Assembly (NCBI GenBank): GCA_009733775.1
Contig: WOGZ01000056.1
Span: 62,001 to 126,000, forward strand
Origin: Alectoria sarmentosa
Lineage: Eukaryota; Ascomycota; Lecanoromycetes; Lecanorales; Parmeliaceae
Length of the DNA stretch: 64,000 bases
Reading direction: 5' to 3'
Numbering within the stretch: the stretch's first letter is position 1; every line of letters begins with the position of its first letter. Under the pieces are notes generated by a model that was given only the letters and a program-made list of their open reading frames with translations, was not told the DNA's origin and made no database searches. The translations under genes and the position numbers were made by a program. Of the stretch, positions 10,925 to 23,100 are shown piece after piece.

Positions 10925-12238
10925 ACATAGAATGATCGACGCGCTACACACAATTTGCCATCTCGCACATACCCGGCTTCTGCTGTTCGAAACCCATGAT
11001 ACCCACGGCGTTTTGCATTTCACTGTCTCCGTTTCCGCAGCATCCTCTGTTCACCAGCATTGGACGGCGTATTAGCGAGCTGGTTCTACTGTCAACCAAA
11101 CTTGGATGTTGGCTGCATAAGGACGGGCGTTATCCATGGAAAGATGAACTGGTGCTCCAACTCTTGGAGCGAATGTCAATAGGGATGATTCAGGCGGCAT
11201 AAGACTCTGCGCATAAGCTGCCGTTTCGTTGTACATATCCATTGAGCGGCTGGGAATTGAAATGTCTATAGTAAAGACCAATTTTCTCTCACAAGTCTCC
11301 GTCTCCCGAAACTCAGCTCACAGATGTCCCAAGCCATAGCTTACACACTTCGTCAATGGAATCTGGAGTCCTAGGCTAATGCTCTGTAAGTCAAACTCGA
11401 ATCATCTCAAATAAGACGAGGCTATGGGAGTTGGGACGTCTTGACCACTTGGTCATGTGCTCCCCTCCTTCCCCATAGTCAATACGCTCGTTGCAAAGCA
11501 TACTTTGGCATACCTGCGGATCTGCATGACCCTCATCTTCCAAAAAGCAAGCTGCCGGACTCATACCGCACGAGCCTGGAAATATAGGCTGCCCTCGGTG
11601 TGTCTTTTAGATAGCCGTAAAGACCAGCCAACGCACGTTGACTTGAACATTGAAATCTAGCCGGCAGTATGCGAAGCGGTTCAGAGGAGAGATGGAGAAG
11701 GAGAACTGCTCAGGTCGTGGCAATCAATTAATCCATCATCAAAGAATTGGGTCCGCTTGGAGTCAATTGGCCGTATGCCTGGATAGAATAAAGCCCACTC
11801 TTTCGTCAGGGGTTGTCAGTAGGGTACGCCTCGACATTCTTCGGACGCCTGAGCTTTTTATATCCTCGCATGAGTTCAATCAGCCGTCGCAAACAACCTT
11901 TTTATTAGAGCGGAGGGGGGCAAGACACGAGATGGTGTGGATTTGAGCAGATGTCAGAACATTCGAGAGTAGAGTGAAAATGCCTGGAAGGGGCGGTGGT
12001 ATAATAAAATCCCTTCGGCTTCTCGTCCGTGACTTCGATTCCGCTTCGCCCTTCTTCTCTGATCCTTTTCTTGTCCTGCCTGATTTGCAAACTTTGACAG
12101 CAAACACAAAGATGCGATAGACTCGGCGCTTAGTATGTATTCATTCATGCGGGGTGAAGTAATACACAGCGCTTTGTCAGAGGCCGCATGTATGAGCAAC
12201 TGGTCTTATAAGCGAGCCTTGTTCACTCAATACATCAG
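10925..12238. other. Intergenic spacer
   Basis: Downstream of the LicD-type gene (+) and downstream of the RNase III gene (-). Only short chance frames; no RNA gene or repeat recognised. Confidence 0.5.
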
Positions 12239-13519
12239 TCACAACTTCCCCACTCCAGTTTCCCTCACCTTTTCTGCCTCGTCCTGAATACTCCTCTGCA
12301 ACGCCAGCTGCGCATCAAATTCTCTTTTGACCTTCCCCACCTGCGCCGTCAACGCATTCCCCATTGCATCCGCCGCTGCCTTCTGACCTGCTTCCTGCTT
12401 GTTCAGTCCTTTACCACTTCCCAGATGCTGATCCTCCCAACCCCACCCCGTCAGATAGACACCAATTTGAAAAATCAGCTTGCCTTCTTGCCTCATCTGC
12501 ACGGGAGGTGCTTCATCACGGTAGTTGATTTTGATGCCTTTGCCCATGATTTTCGCAGCAAGGTGCATTTTGGCCTTTGGATCTACTGTCTCCGTATCCT
12601 CGCGCTTTTGCGAGCCCAGCTTTGATTCCCAAAGAGCTGCGAGCCACGTTTCTGCAACTTGAAATCCTTGTTCAGGATCAGAGATGATGACTGCAGCTAC
12701 AAAGGCTTCGAAGATATCGCCCAAAGTTTTCAACCACAGCTTCCTGCTGTCTTTCCCCGGCACGTTGTAAGTACCAGGCAGCTTGGCTTTCTCATCGAAA
12801 CCGTAAGCGAGGGCGTATTCAGCAAGTGTTTCGTTTTTGACAAGCATTTCACGCTGCTGAGATAGTCGACCGGCTGTAAGACGTGGAAAGCGAGGGAAGA
12901 TGACCCGTGTTGCCATGAGCTCGATGTAAGCGTCGCCAAGGAATTCGAGGCGATCGTAGCTGATGTTGACTTTTGAGGCTGTGTCGCAGCTCAGAGAGCC
13001 CGGATGCGTGAACGCAACCGACTCGAGAGCTTTGTCTAAGATAGGTGGAAGCGGCGGGAGTGTGGAAGGGTGGCCATTGCAAAGTGGAATGCCGACGGAC
13101 GCTTTTGTAGGTTTGGAGGACAGAAGGTGTTGGGCGTACGCGCCGGACGAAGGTTGAGGAAGCAGGGGAAAATTCAGAGCTTTGCCTAAACCTACGTAGT
13201 CGCCATTGGTATTCGACTGTTTGAGTTGGAGTGAATTGCCTGAAAGCCGTGGGCCTTGGGTTTGGATTTGAGCCTGAGTAGACTGGGAAGCTTGCTGAGG
13301 ATCATCATTGGCTTGGCTGTCGCTATTGGAAAAAAGGTCTGAAGCAGGGTTCCATGTATCTTCTTGGCGTTCGCTGACTTGAGAAAGACTTTGACCTACG
13401 TGAGTGGACGCGATTCTTGAAGTGAGGGACTTGTCGCTAGAAGACGCCGAGTGTTTCTGTTTCTTCTGCGGAGCATTCAAGATCGCTTCGCCGGGATCGT
13501 GGCTCCGCTTCTTGCCCAT
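12239..13519 (-). CDS. RNT1: Double-strand RNA endonuclease, RNase III (Rnt1/Pac1 type)
   Basis: Single exon, 426 aa, starting at 13519. The N-terminal 150 residues are Ser/Gln-rich and probably disordered, with a basic start (MGKKRSHDPG) suited to nuclear import. The RNase III domain covers about 155-300 with the signature YDRLEFLGDAYIELM (188-202) and the second acidic motif TLGDIFEAF (265-273); the metal-binding acids are seen at Glu192, Asp196, Asp268 and Glu271. A double-stranded RNA-binding domain follows at about 313-400 (DPKAKMHLAAKI ... GLNKQEAGQKAAADAM). One RNase III domain plus one dsRBD is the layout of yeast Rnt1 and fission yeast Pac1, which process pre-rRNA, snRNA and snoRNA precursors, and differs from Dicer. 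Head-to-head with the mS33 gene, 698 bp between the start codons. Confidence 0.93.
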   Translation of the reverse strand: MGKKRSHDPGEAILNAPQKKQKHSASSSDKSLTSRIASTHVGQSLSQVSERQEDTWNPASDLFSNSDSQANDDPQQASQSTQAQIQTQGPRLSGNSLQLKQSNTNGDYVGLGKALNFPLLPQPSSGAYAQHLLSSKPTKASVGIPLCNGHPSTLPPLPPILDKALESVAFTHPGSLSCDTASKVNISYDRLEFLGDAYIELMATRVIFPRFPRLTAGRLSQQREMLVKNETLAEYALAYGFDEKAKLPGTYNVPGKDSRKLWLKTLGDIFEAFVAAVIISDPEQGFQVAETWLAALWESKLGSQKREDTETVDPKAKMHLAAKIMGKGIKINYRDEAPPVQMRQEGKLIFQIGVYLTGWGWEDQHLGSGKGLNKQEAGQKAAADAMGNALTAQVGKVKREFDAQLALQRSIQDEAEKVRETGVGKL

Positions 13520-14217
13520 TTCGTACGTTCCTTGTGGAAAGTTCCTTTTCTTGAAAGTGAGAAGAAAAAAAAGTGGTCAGTGGCAGACTGTACTGGACTT
13601 GCTACCTGGGGAAGAATTGTACAGGACAGAGGTACTTGAATGACAATGCTTCAGAATCGGAAAAGATGAGCGTAGTAGCCTATATGGAACCTCCTCAGAG
13701 GTGTGGTTGTGTCATATGTCACCTCCGCATTGTTTCTGGTGAGAGATACTTAATTCTGCTTCTATGTGTGGTTGCTTTCAACTTTCTCGTTTGTCAGCTT
13801 CTAAGGTTTGATAGAGCTGAAAGCTATGTATGGAGGGCAGCTGGTGGCAGTCCTGGAGGGCGCTAATAGCAACCCTAGCCCTAGCTTCGGAAGGCGGCCC
13901 TGTAGCGAGGGGCCTCAGAATCATTTCCTAGGAGCGCATAGATTGAATGAACTGTAGCAATAGGTCCCAAAAGGGTTCCCAAGCTGGGCGCAGGTCAGGC
14001 GCAGTTCCGAAGCAGCTCTAAGCAGCTCTAAGCGCATTGTCCCTGCGAGTCGCGACCCTTCTGGTGCTCCAGGCGGGCTATTATCCGAGATCTTGGTTTC
14101 AGACTTTCGGTACCGATCTCCGTAGCGAGAAATCGAAATCGGCCTTTCACGCATGTCTATAATAGTATGTCTCTTCTCTGTCGTTGACATTTCTTCCAAC
14201 TCCATCGCTCAACAACG
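13520..14217. other. Shared upstream region of RNase III and mS33 genes
   Basis: 698 bp between two divergent start codons, presumably holding both promoters. A small tandem duplication (AGCAGCTCTA twice) lies near 14011-14030. No coding sequence seen. Confidence 0.5.
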
Positions 14218-14724
14218 ATGTCCGTCCCCCACCAATCTCGTATCTTCGATCTCCTCAAGGTATTCTATTATCAGCCCCCAACCTCCCCCTCCTGCAGCCC
14301 CCATTCTAAAGCTCCACCCAGGTTCAATGCCGCATCTTCTCCCAGACCTTTAACCCTCAGCGCCTACGGACCGGCAATCGAGTCCTCCGCCAACGATTAC
14401 GTGGACCTTCCGTCGCCGCCTATTATCCCCGACGTGTTGCCACAATAAAAGACCTGCAGAAGCTGTATAAGGGCTTTGATGAGGAGATGGAGACGTGGGA
14501 TGACGATGAGGAGGACAGACTGGAACATCTGTTGCTGGCGAAACAGAGAGGCAAGGGAGCGCCGAAGAAGAAGCGGACTGCCGAGGGTGAGTCTTTCTCG
14601 TGTTGTCTGGTGGGCGTGCGATAGAGAAAGGAATGCTGATACGTGAACGTTAGAAAGCAAGAAGATGAAGGGGAAGAAAAGGCCTGCTGTTGCGCCGGCT
14701 GCGCCAAAGGAATTGAAGTTTTAG
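14218..14724 (+). CDS. RSM27: Mitochondrial small ribosomal subunit protein mS33
   Basis: Three exons, 14218-14259, 14322-14586 and 14654-14724, giving 125 aa; the reading frame is only conserved if both introns (62 and 67 nt) are removed. Exon 1 encodes MSVPHQSRIFDLLK; exon 2 starts VQCRIFSQTFNP and carries the family hallmark region LRQRLRGPSVAAYYPRR then TIKDLQKLY and an acidic ETWDDDEEDRLEHLL; the C-terminus is very basic (GKGAPKKKRTAE, SKKMKGKKRPA). This matches the Rsm27/MRPS33 family of the mitoribosomal small subunit head. The first exon is only 14 codons, so automated annotation could miss it. Convergent with the RS-rich gene downstream. Confidence 0.92.
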
Positions 14725-14921
14725 CAAGAGCAATCCCGCATTTCCGCATAGCATAGGAGTTCAGATGAAAGGGTCTGAATAAGGCGTGAAGAGTGGGTCA
14801 CATCCCCAAGGTTTGTGCATCTAGCCATGACCATGGTTCACCACAAACGGACGGCCGATAGAGACCAAACCCGTGCAGGTGGTATTAACGGACCTTCATC
14901 GATGGTATCATCGCTATGTGA

Positions 14922-15157
14922 TGCTATGGACCATTTACGATTCCTCTGATCCCTCTCCCTACCATCTATACTCCAGAGAATGTGAGTGTCTAGCGCGCTA
15001 TTCTGGATCGATTCAGATCCTGACCGCACGATATCTCCGTTTCAGATTAAAAACCTTGATGGAGAGTCTATCCTGTCTGGCTCGACCATGGATGTGGAGC
15101 TTACCGGGTTTCCAACGTCAAATTATTTCTCGTGCCCGTTGATTAAATGCAGCTATT
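14922..15157 (+). other. Possible spliced coding fragment of unknown origin
   Basis: Two short open pieces join cleanly: 14922-14981 (ends IPLPTIYTPEN) and 15046 onward (IKNLDGESILSGSTMDVEL), separated by a 64-nt segment with GTGAGT at one end, CTGAC before the acceptor and TTTCAG at the other. There is an in-frame TGA at 14919-14921 and no upstream exon that I can find. It abuts the 3' end of the RS-rich gene. It may be a gene remnant or chance; I do not recognise the protein. Confidence 0.25.
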
Positions 15158-16864
15158 TCAGAAAGCAGTCCCAGTCCCTGCACCTTCCCCACTCATCGCC
15201 TCCAAGGCCTCTTCTGCTAATTCACTCCTCAGCCCATCCCTCCTACTCTCCCTCTCTTTGCTGTCCCATTCCTTGAGGCTCCTTCTCTTATCCCTTTGCT
15301 TCTCGTCGATCTGATCCTGCAACTTCTTCTTTTGCTCCTCCAGCTCTGCCAATCGCTTTCTCGCACCAGGATCCAACGCACTTGGCAAAGCTTCGCCGTC
15401 TGGGACGATAGCTGGCACCGAGGCGAGGTGGTTTGTATTGAAGCGCTGGGTACGGGGGTACGTAGTCGAAGACGAGTTGTTAGAGCGGAAGGGCGGTGGA
15501 GCGCGGTACGAAGACTCGATTGATGTTGAGGGTCCATGGTGGGAGCGGGGACCTTGCGGAATATGGTCTGATGGCAATGGACGAGACTCATGCTGCTGAC
15601 GAGGTGGAACTTGGTAGGCTGATTGCAGTGATGTACGACCGCTGCGATAAGCTTGGGGACCGCTGTAAGGCTGATCTCGTGAATCTCGCCCTGCGAAAGA
15701 CGGGCCCCTGCGAGGGCGAGTGGGCGCGGAGAGAAGAGATGCGCTGGCTGGGCGATTGTGAGCGGACATGGAAATTGGAGCTGAAGGTGGTGGTCCAGAC
15801 GGCGATTCGCGGATATAAGAGTCTCTGTAGCGTCCTGGTCCACTCGGAGGAGGACGGGAGTCTCCGTCACCGTATCCTGATGATTGAGGCTTTGCCATCT
15901 GCGCGCCCGACCAGGCGTTAGTTGTGTTGCCATTTCGGTAGTCGTTTCGCTCTCGTGGAGGCGGCGATCGAGCATGAAAAGGTACAGCTTCGCGTGGTGG
16001 AGAGAAAGGGGCTGGCGAATAATTTCTTCGAGGAGGCGATTTATCACTATAGCCTGGATCTCTTGCAGCAGGAACTACGCGAGAGCCTCTGAAGGCGGGA
16101 GAACGAGTACCTGACCCAGTCTTTGCTAGCCTGTCTGGATGAATATGCGGCGATGAGCGACGAGAAGAAATCGGGGAGGCGATGCGAGAGGCGTGCTCAG
16201 AGCGTCGTGGTGGAGAAGCAGAGCGTTCAGGATGACGGTAAATACTCTCGTTTAGGAATCTAGGACGCGGATTTCTGGAAGGGGAGAATTCGCGTCTCTC
16301 GTATCTCTCCCTGGTCGGTGAAGATATTCTTTCTCGTCGAGGGGGCGACCGCGCTCTGCGGTATGGTGATGGTTCTCTCTTCGCAGCAAGTGGTGATCTC
16401 GCTCGAGGCACGGGAGATCTAGAGTAGCGACGCGTTCTGGGGAGGGGTGACCTGGCGCGTGTATCTCTTCGAGGCGAATATGTCCTCGCTGGAGACCTTG
16501 GTCTCCCTCTGTAGCTGCCTTCATCCCTACCCCTGTACACGGGGCTTCGTGACCGTCGTCGATCTACTGCTGGAGTATACGTGTCTCCACAAGGAGGTGG
16601 AGTGCGTCCTCTTCGAGGCGGAGATCGATAGCTACGGTAGTTGTCTGATCGAGGTGGTTGATTGCGTTCCGATGGTCGATATGTCTCTCCACCAAGAGGG
16701 CGGGCATTTTCATACCTGGTGCAGACAACGCGTCAGAATCGAACTTTTTAGAGAGTTCTCTTGTTTCCGGTGGAATCAGGACAAGGAGTCAGATTGGATA
16801 CTCGTAGTTCAAAGCTCCCAAAGCTCTATAGAGTAACGAACCTTCGATCGCGACCCCTATCCAT
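15158..16864 (-). CDS. Arg/Ser-rich protein with C-terminal coiled coil
   Basis: Two exons on the minus strand: 16864-16842 (MDRGRDR and two bases of the next codon) and 16715-15158, 526 aa. The 23-nt first exon is supported because the frame runs open from the acceptor at 16716 (CACCAG) and the join gives MDRGRDRRYENARP, a sensible basic start. Residues 1 to about 200 are packed with RS/SP dipeptides (for example SRSPVPRARSP, YRRARSPPRRE), as in splicing-associated SR-like or Srrm1-type proteins. The middle is Pro/Ser/Arg-rich low complexity. Residues about 455-500 form a charged coiled coil (RKRLAELEEQKKKLQDQI). No RNA-recognition domain is visible. A role in nuclear RNA processing is inferred from composition only. 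Neighbours mS33 (convergent) and SF3B2 (upstream, same strand) give no operon-like information. Confidence 0.82.
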
Positions 16865-17307
16865 GGTACTAATATGTCCTTGCCTCAGGGATATCGGTGA
16901 GCATATGAATCCCAGTCACAGTCTCATCAAAACCAGCTACAAATATCAGCAGGTTGTCGTGGTGTCCCTTCGTGTGAAACGGTGTTGTACTGTCGCTCGT
17001 CATAAATATTTCCAAAAAGTTTGGCTCGGCACGCTAAACCATATCAGGGTCCAGAACTACCTTAGTTCTTCATCATCGCAAAGGACTGGCCGGTTCATTG
17101 CTGTATTGATTGCAGTTATTCTTGTAGCATTGTGTTTCTGGAAAGATGTCAGGCTGAGGTCAGTTCTCATGTGCATGGTCGGTAGTGAATTTGGAGGCCT
17201 CCTTCGCAGTCACGGCCATAGTAATGCATAATTTTTACTTTTGGGGATTCACTTGCAGCCGAGAATTGGTGTCTTGAATGAGCAATCCCGAATTACATCT
17301 CAAACTC
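16865..17307. other. Intergenic spacer
   Basis: Upstream of the RS-rich gene and downstream of SF3B2, both minus strand. No feature recognised. Confidence 0.5.
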
Positions 17308-19067
17308 CTATCGCCTGCTTCTCCTTTCCTCGTCCCTCTTCTGCCTCTTTCGACTTTCGCTAGCTATCATGTCACTCAAATCTTCTTGAAACCCATAGTT
17401 GCCTTGATCCTGCTGCTTCTGTGCTTCGTATAACCTCTTCATATCTTCCTTATCCAGTTTGTCTTTAGCCTGCAGATCGTCTGGATTCATGGCTACATCC
17501 ACATCACCCGGCTTCTTCCTCTTCCTATTCTGATCTTCTTGACCGAGGACCGGCAGACTGCTCTGTGCTGCCTTGAGATCATACGTCCGATCTCCACCAA
17601 AGAAACCGGAGACTCTTGCTTGTTGCTCAGGGACGACTTGGTAGGCGGTCCGAGGATGCGTAGACTCTTCCGTGTCTGTGCCCCGTCTTTGCTTTCGTAA
17701 ATCGAATTCACCGGCGACACTCTCTGCCCCGCCGTATTCCGACGGAACCGTCGATGCCATACCTCCTGGTGTCTCCAACCCACTCGGAGTCTGCAAGCCT
17801 GCGCCAACATCTTCGGCATCGCCATCTTCACCCTCCTCTCCACTCTCTTCTTCTTCTTCTGACTCTTCTGACTCTTCCTCGGGCTCTTGCAGTTCACCCC
17901 AAAGAGTCTTCTCTACCGGTTCTCCCAACTGAGTATTCTGTTGCGGCTGTAGAACACCAAAGATATCACCGCCGTACAGAGGTCGATTGTACTCGTCCAC
18001 AGGTGGCTTACCATATCCACCAGGATGAAAGCCCCATGCCCCACCAGGTGGGGGAGGAGCATTGAGTCCCGGTATCTTAAGCGCAGCGTAAGACGGCGGT
18101 GGGCCAAAGCGCTGTTGATTGATCAGCCATGGGGGCGGCGCGCCGGGTGGGATATTTAGAGCTTCTTTCAACTCTTCGCTGAGCTCACCAGGTCGCAGAT
18201 GTTTGAGATTAGTCTCATACTCCTTGCCTTCGTAGTACACTTCCCCATAGCGGGTGAGCTCCGGCTTGGTCTGGAATCTGAAAAACGCTTCGTAAAGTTT
18301 TTGGTAGTCGATGTCGAGCTTGCCCATTTTGGGTTGCACTCGCTCGCGTTGCTTTTGTTTGAGACTGGCTTGGTCTTGCTTCTCTAAAACGGCATCCCGC
18401 ATCTCCGCGATCCCAGTTTCCTGGATAAATTTAGGTAGGGCAAAAGGTGGCTTTTCCACACCGCGTTTGGATGATAAATACTCGCGCTTTAGAGACCAAT
18501 GCGAGGGCACAGGTACAACGTTTCGATATGCCTTGATGTGTACAAGTAACCGGGGGTCTGAAGCTGAGGTATCTGTCCAATCCACGGTCTCCGGTTTCTC
18601 GACCAAAGCCTTGAGCTCGGCAACGGAGAGTTTGTCTCGCTCCTTTCGCTTCTTCTTTGACATCTTCGGTTGCCCTGCCTCTTCTTCCTCATCGGGTATC
18701 TCGTCGTCGTCATCGTAGTAGATCTCAGGTTTCTCCACCTCCTTCGTAGACGGATCCTCCTTGTCGTTCTGCTCAAATCTGCCCATGATGTCTTTGTACA
18801 TCTCGTAAAGAGGATCTGTTTCATCAATGCTGTCAATGCCGTTAGGGGTCCCATCTTGCTCTTCGTCCGTTGGAGCTGCAGGCTCAGCTATGGACGTCAC
18901 CACTTCCGATTTACTGGAAGGCTCTGGAGATGGTACGGAGCTTGCCTGTGATAGCTAGTAGGTATATGTGGTTTCACTGCGTAGATGCGACATACCTCAT
19001 TTTGTTTTGCCGCCTTCTTCTTCGCTCTTCGGAGCTGGTTTTTCGTAGGTTTCGTCGCAGTAGGCAT
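17308..19067 (-). CDS. CUS1: Splicing factor 3b subunit 2 (SF3B2/Cus1)
   Basis: Two exons, 19067-18996 and 18945-17308, 569 aa. Exon 1 encodes MPTATKPTKNQLRRAKKKAA, the Lys/Arg-rich start typical of the family; the 50-nt intron joins in frame to ASSVPSPEPSSKSEV. An acidic region (YYDDDDEIPDEEEE) precedes a basic patch (SKKKRKERDKL). The DUF382 region (about 145-268) contains DPRLLVHIKAYRNVVPVP, and the PSP proline-rich domain (about 270-325) contains LRPGELSEELKEALNIPPG and PPPSYAALKIPGLN. The C-terminal third is acidic then basic, ending in an Arg-rich tail. SF3B2 is part of the U2 snRNP SF3b complex that holds the branch-site helix during pre-spliceosome assembly. Length fits fungal Cus1-like proteins. 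Confident call. Confidence 0.95.
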
Positions 19068-20128
19068 CGTTGCTTCGAGGTATCGATACCACTCCCACAG
19101 ATGGAAAATTTTAACAAGGGGCTTTACAAAATCAGTCCCCAATTCTTTCAATGCTGAGTGGTAGAAGCGTTGGAGTATAGAGGTTTGAATGGAATGAGTC
19201 CTGGAGTGAAGGAAAAAGGAAGATCCACGCTAATTTGAGCCTTCCCAGGCGATCCTTTTCGAGGTCGGCCCTGGCAGCCTGAGGGCCCTTCTCCGCTCAA
19301 ATAGCTACTCGTAAAGTAATTGTTTGTTTACTCGTATCTTTACGATTGGTTGAGTCATCCACTTCGCATTAGAGTGGGATTGTGAATTGAGAACACAAAA
19401 TGAAATCGATCTATCAAATGCTTCTAAATACAACGAATGCTTCTCCTCCTTTGGACCATCATTGCTCGTTCACCCGTGCAAAGCGTGCAATGCATCCGTG
19501 CAGGACAATTCGGACAGCATCTCTAGGGTGAGACACGGTGTTCTGGTTCTCAGGTGTTGCAGTCGTATGTGTGTCAAGGAGAGAAATAACGTTGCACTGA
19601 GATACGGTGCGTGCTGCGGTCGTTGCGGACGAGCAGGTGAGCATCGCAGGGTGCTGTCATGGACCAAGCAGATGACCCAGCTGCAGCTCTTCCAAAAGGC
19701 GGGATAAAGCTATGCGTGGTCAAATGCGTAAGCCGAATATCGTACCTTGAGTCGTGAAAAAGAAAATCGTGACAAAATGAGAACTTGGGTGTGAAGTATG
19801 GTCTACCAACATGAACACGAAGTGTTGGAACTGCTGTGTCCATGCTTGGGTCCCATTTAGAGTCCATCAACATGATCCTGCTAAATCGAGCAGAAATGTC
19901 GTTGAAGTCCTTGAAGAATGCTATGATTGGCCTCGAGACCGAACGTGCTTTCCAAACGCGTAAAAATGCCAATGAGCACCATGCTTTCACATGATTTCGA
20001 TAATTAGCCAATCGATATCATGTCGGCAAGATGATCGGAAATACTTTGCCGTATTCGTATATGTGTATCGTAAAGTGGCCGTTATGTTCGTGTCGTCATA
20101 TCGATTACAGTCTAATCAAAGGTTCTCT
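19068..20128. other. Intergenic, upstream of SF3B2 and 3' flank of the Pumilio gene
   Basis: No supported gene; open frames are short and have odd composition. Part of 19600-20128 is probably the Pumilio 3' UTR. Confidence 0.5.
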
Positions 20129-23100
20129 TCAGAAGAAGCCACCGTTGACTTGAGGCAGACGCGCGTAAGACTGAGAGGGCTGTTGTACAGATTGTTGATT
20201 GTCCGGGTTAAATTGCATGAAGTTGTTTGAACCGTTGCTCATAGTTTGAGCGTGAGAGACTGGAGGCTGGTACTGAGGGTAGGCGCCGCGAAAAGGGGCA
20301 GCGAAGGCGTTGTTGATGGCATTGTATCCATTGGATGATGCTGCGTATGTGTTTGAGGCAGGACTAGAAGTCATCTGCAATGACAAGGGGATCTGTCCCG
20401 AGGAGCGATCAGTTGGAGTGCCGCTACCGCTGAAGCGGCCTTGACCATGGCCTTGACCATGACCATCTTGTGCCATGATCTTGCTCTGAATGCGACGGCC
20501 ATGAGGAGTTTGACGGACCGCTGGCAGAATTGGACGGATAGCTTCGACGAGGCGACCTTTGGTCTCCGGGTCCGCGAAATCTAATGCTGTTTGGACGACG
20601 TAGTTGGCGTATGAGTCGCGCAACATCTTCTCGAGCTCATTGGCATTCAGCATCTCTTCAATCATCATCTGTGTAACAGAAGGTTGGGCTCCACGAAGAC
20701 ACTTCTCGATGACGTTGGAGCTAAATTTCTGCTTTGACAACTGAGGTATCTGGCCTTGGAAGGTGTAGCAGAGCGGGTCAGTGAAGCAAGACTCCTGGAG
20801 ATCGACAATATATTGAAGGACGTAGTTGCCAAAGGGATCCTGAACAAGATGGAAGGCGCTGTTAGTGATTTGGCTGATGATATTGGCTTTCTGGTGGCCC
20901 GTGGCGTGGTCTATACAACGCTGCAGCACGCAACAGCCATGACGATGAGTTCCAACCGACACGCAATTAGTGCCAACAGTATCAAAGATGAACTACCTTT
21001 GGTTAATCAAGTACTACTGGGGTACAAAGAATAACGTACCTGAGCATCATCGGGGGAGAGACGATTGAGACATTTCTGAATGACATGGTTGCCGTTCAAG
21101 TCCTGGATGAGCTCCACCACCTTACCATTGAGAGCATTGATGACCGTCTGGATCTGCTCAGGCGTAGAGACAAATTCTATCATCTTCTGCAGAGCCCGCG
21201 TACCGTGGCTGTTCAACGCGATCTTGACCATCTCTGGGGCGGCGTTGTTGATCAGGACTGTACGCTGCTCATCATTTGAGAACTCGAGAAGCTTCTGGCA
21301 GAGATAATTGCCAAACGGATCTGCATTGGTCAGCAGGAGCACTCACGGTGTTGAGATGGGAAATAGTACCAGTCATGAGCTCCACGACATGCTGGTGTGT
21401 CTCGACGAAAATCAGTTGGACATGCTCAGGATTGCGCTCTTCCAACTTCTTCTGCAGGTAACGACAGCCATGCTGGTCTTTGCAGAATCCAAGGATCTCG
21501 CCTTGAAGGTGCTCTAATTTGACGTTGGTGAAGCGGGCATTCTCTGGGTTTTGTGTCAGTGAAGGTGATGGAGTGAGGTGAGAAGAAGATTACCATCGCC
21601 ATTTTGCATACGTCTCTGCTGGATTACACGCGCCTGGCTATCCTGGAACCGGCCTTGAGGGCCGTAATTCGGATAAGGAGAAAATCCGTTCTGCGGCTGG
21701 AAAGCTTGCATCTGGTTATGGAAAGCCATAGGATTGGCCATTTGCATCGGAGTCATTCCCATATTCACCATCTGCATTCCAAAGGCAGGGTAATAAGCCT
21801 GGTTCGGAAACTGCATCGCATTGTTGAGCTGAGCCATCGCATTCGGCATTGACTCGACGGGGGAGGCGGCGGTCGTAGGAGGACCAAAGGGAGCAGCGCT
21901 GGCTTGCAGTCCAGATAGGACCTGCTGGTAAACGTTTGGTTGCTCGTCACGTCGAACATCGCCTCCTGACAGCTCACGGCTATGACGATTACTCATGGCA
22001 TTCGGAGGAATACGGCCCAGACTAGCATTGTGGTCGTGGAAATGTTGCTGAGCCTGAGTCTTGGGAGGAGTGATATTCGACATCAATCCGTTGGTTTTCT
22101 TTAATGTGGGAACATCGTTGGTCGAGTAGGAAGAATGGATGTTTGCTAGCGCGGGTCGGACTGGCTCGTTCGACACAATTTGCCCGTGTTGAGTTGGTTG
22201 ACCATATGCGGCCAAACTTGCCTCCATGGAGTGTCGGTTCAGTCGAGCATTACCCATGGCCTCAGAAGACTTTTGAGAATCGGAATGAGAGGTGCCGTTG
22301 CTCGAAGGACCAAGCGACAGAGAATTCATAGCGTGTGGCAGCCCCTGTTGGGAATGGCGGTGACGCGGGAAGGGGGTCCATGCTTCGCTTTGCTCTGAAT
22401 TCGAAAGTGCCAGGTCTAGTGCAGCCGAAGACGCAGAGAGCTGCAGCAAGCCGTTAGCTATGACCACATCTTCGATTCCTTGTTGTCACTTACAACTCCA
22501 GGAAACTCGTTTCGACGGACCAGGATTGGAAATTTATCGTCTGTGGCGTTCATTTGCAGATAGCTCTTGACATCGGGGGAAGTGGTAGACTCTTTAGAGT
22601 CTTCATCGTCAAAGAGAAAGCTTGTAGTATTGATTTGTCCTAAGCCCATAGTAGCAGAGTGCTCTGGTACGGTCTCGTGGGTCCGGCTTCTCAGCCCAGT
22701 GACTGGCATAGAGTAGCGATGATTGACTGCGGCATTGCGACGGCTTGTGCCATTGGTCTCAGGAACATAAGCCGATGCTCTGTCGTTAGAACCGCGCCGA
22801 GATCCGGGTACAGACTTCGACGGAAGCATATCCGAATTGATGGAATTGTGCAGTGTCTGGGCTAATTCTGACGGAGGTGACGTGAGCTGGGAGCCAGAGC
22901 GACTGCTACGAGTGTTCAGGCCGGGAGGAGAATTAATGCTCGAGGAAGAGTATCGATTGCTCCGAGCAAAGACTGACGGGAAGGCGTGGTCACGGTACTC
23001 CGGAGGTGTCGTAGGTTCACTCTGGTGTCCAGCGTTGTAGCTAGCTCGCTCAAGATCTAAAGTCATTCGGTCAAGTTCTTCTTTCTGACGAGTCTCTCGA

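Noticed and set aside
10430..11023. 197-codon minus-strand frame opposite the Mnn4-like tail
   Set aside because: It is the antisense of the Lys/Glu-rich exon 3; Leu/Phe-rich translation is expected from that strand.
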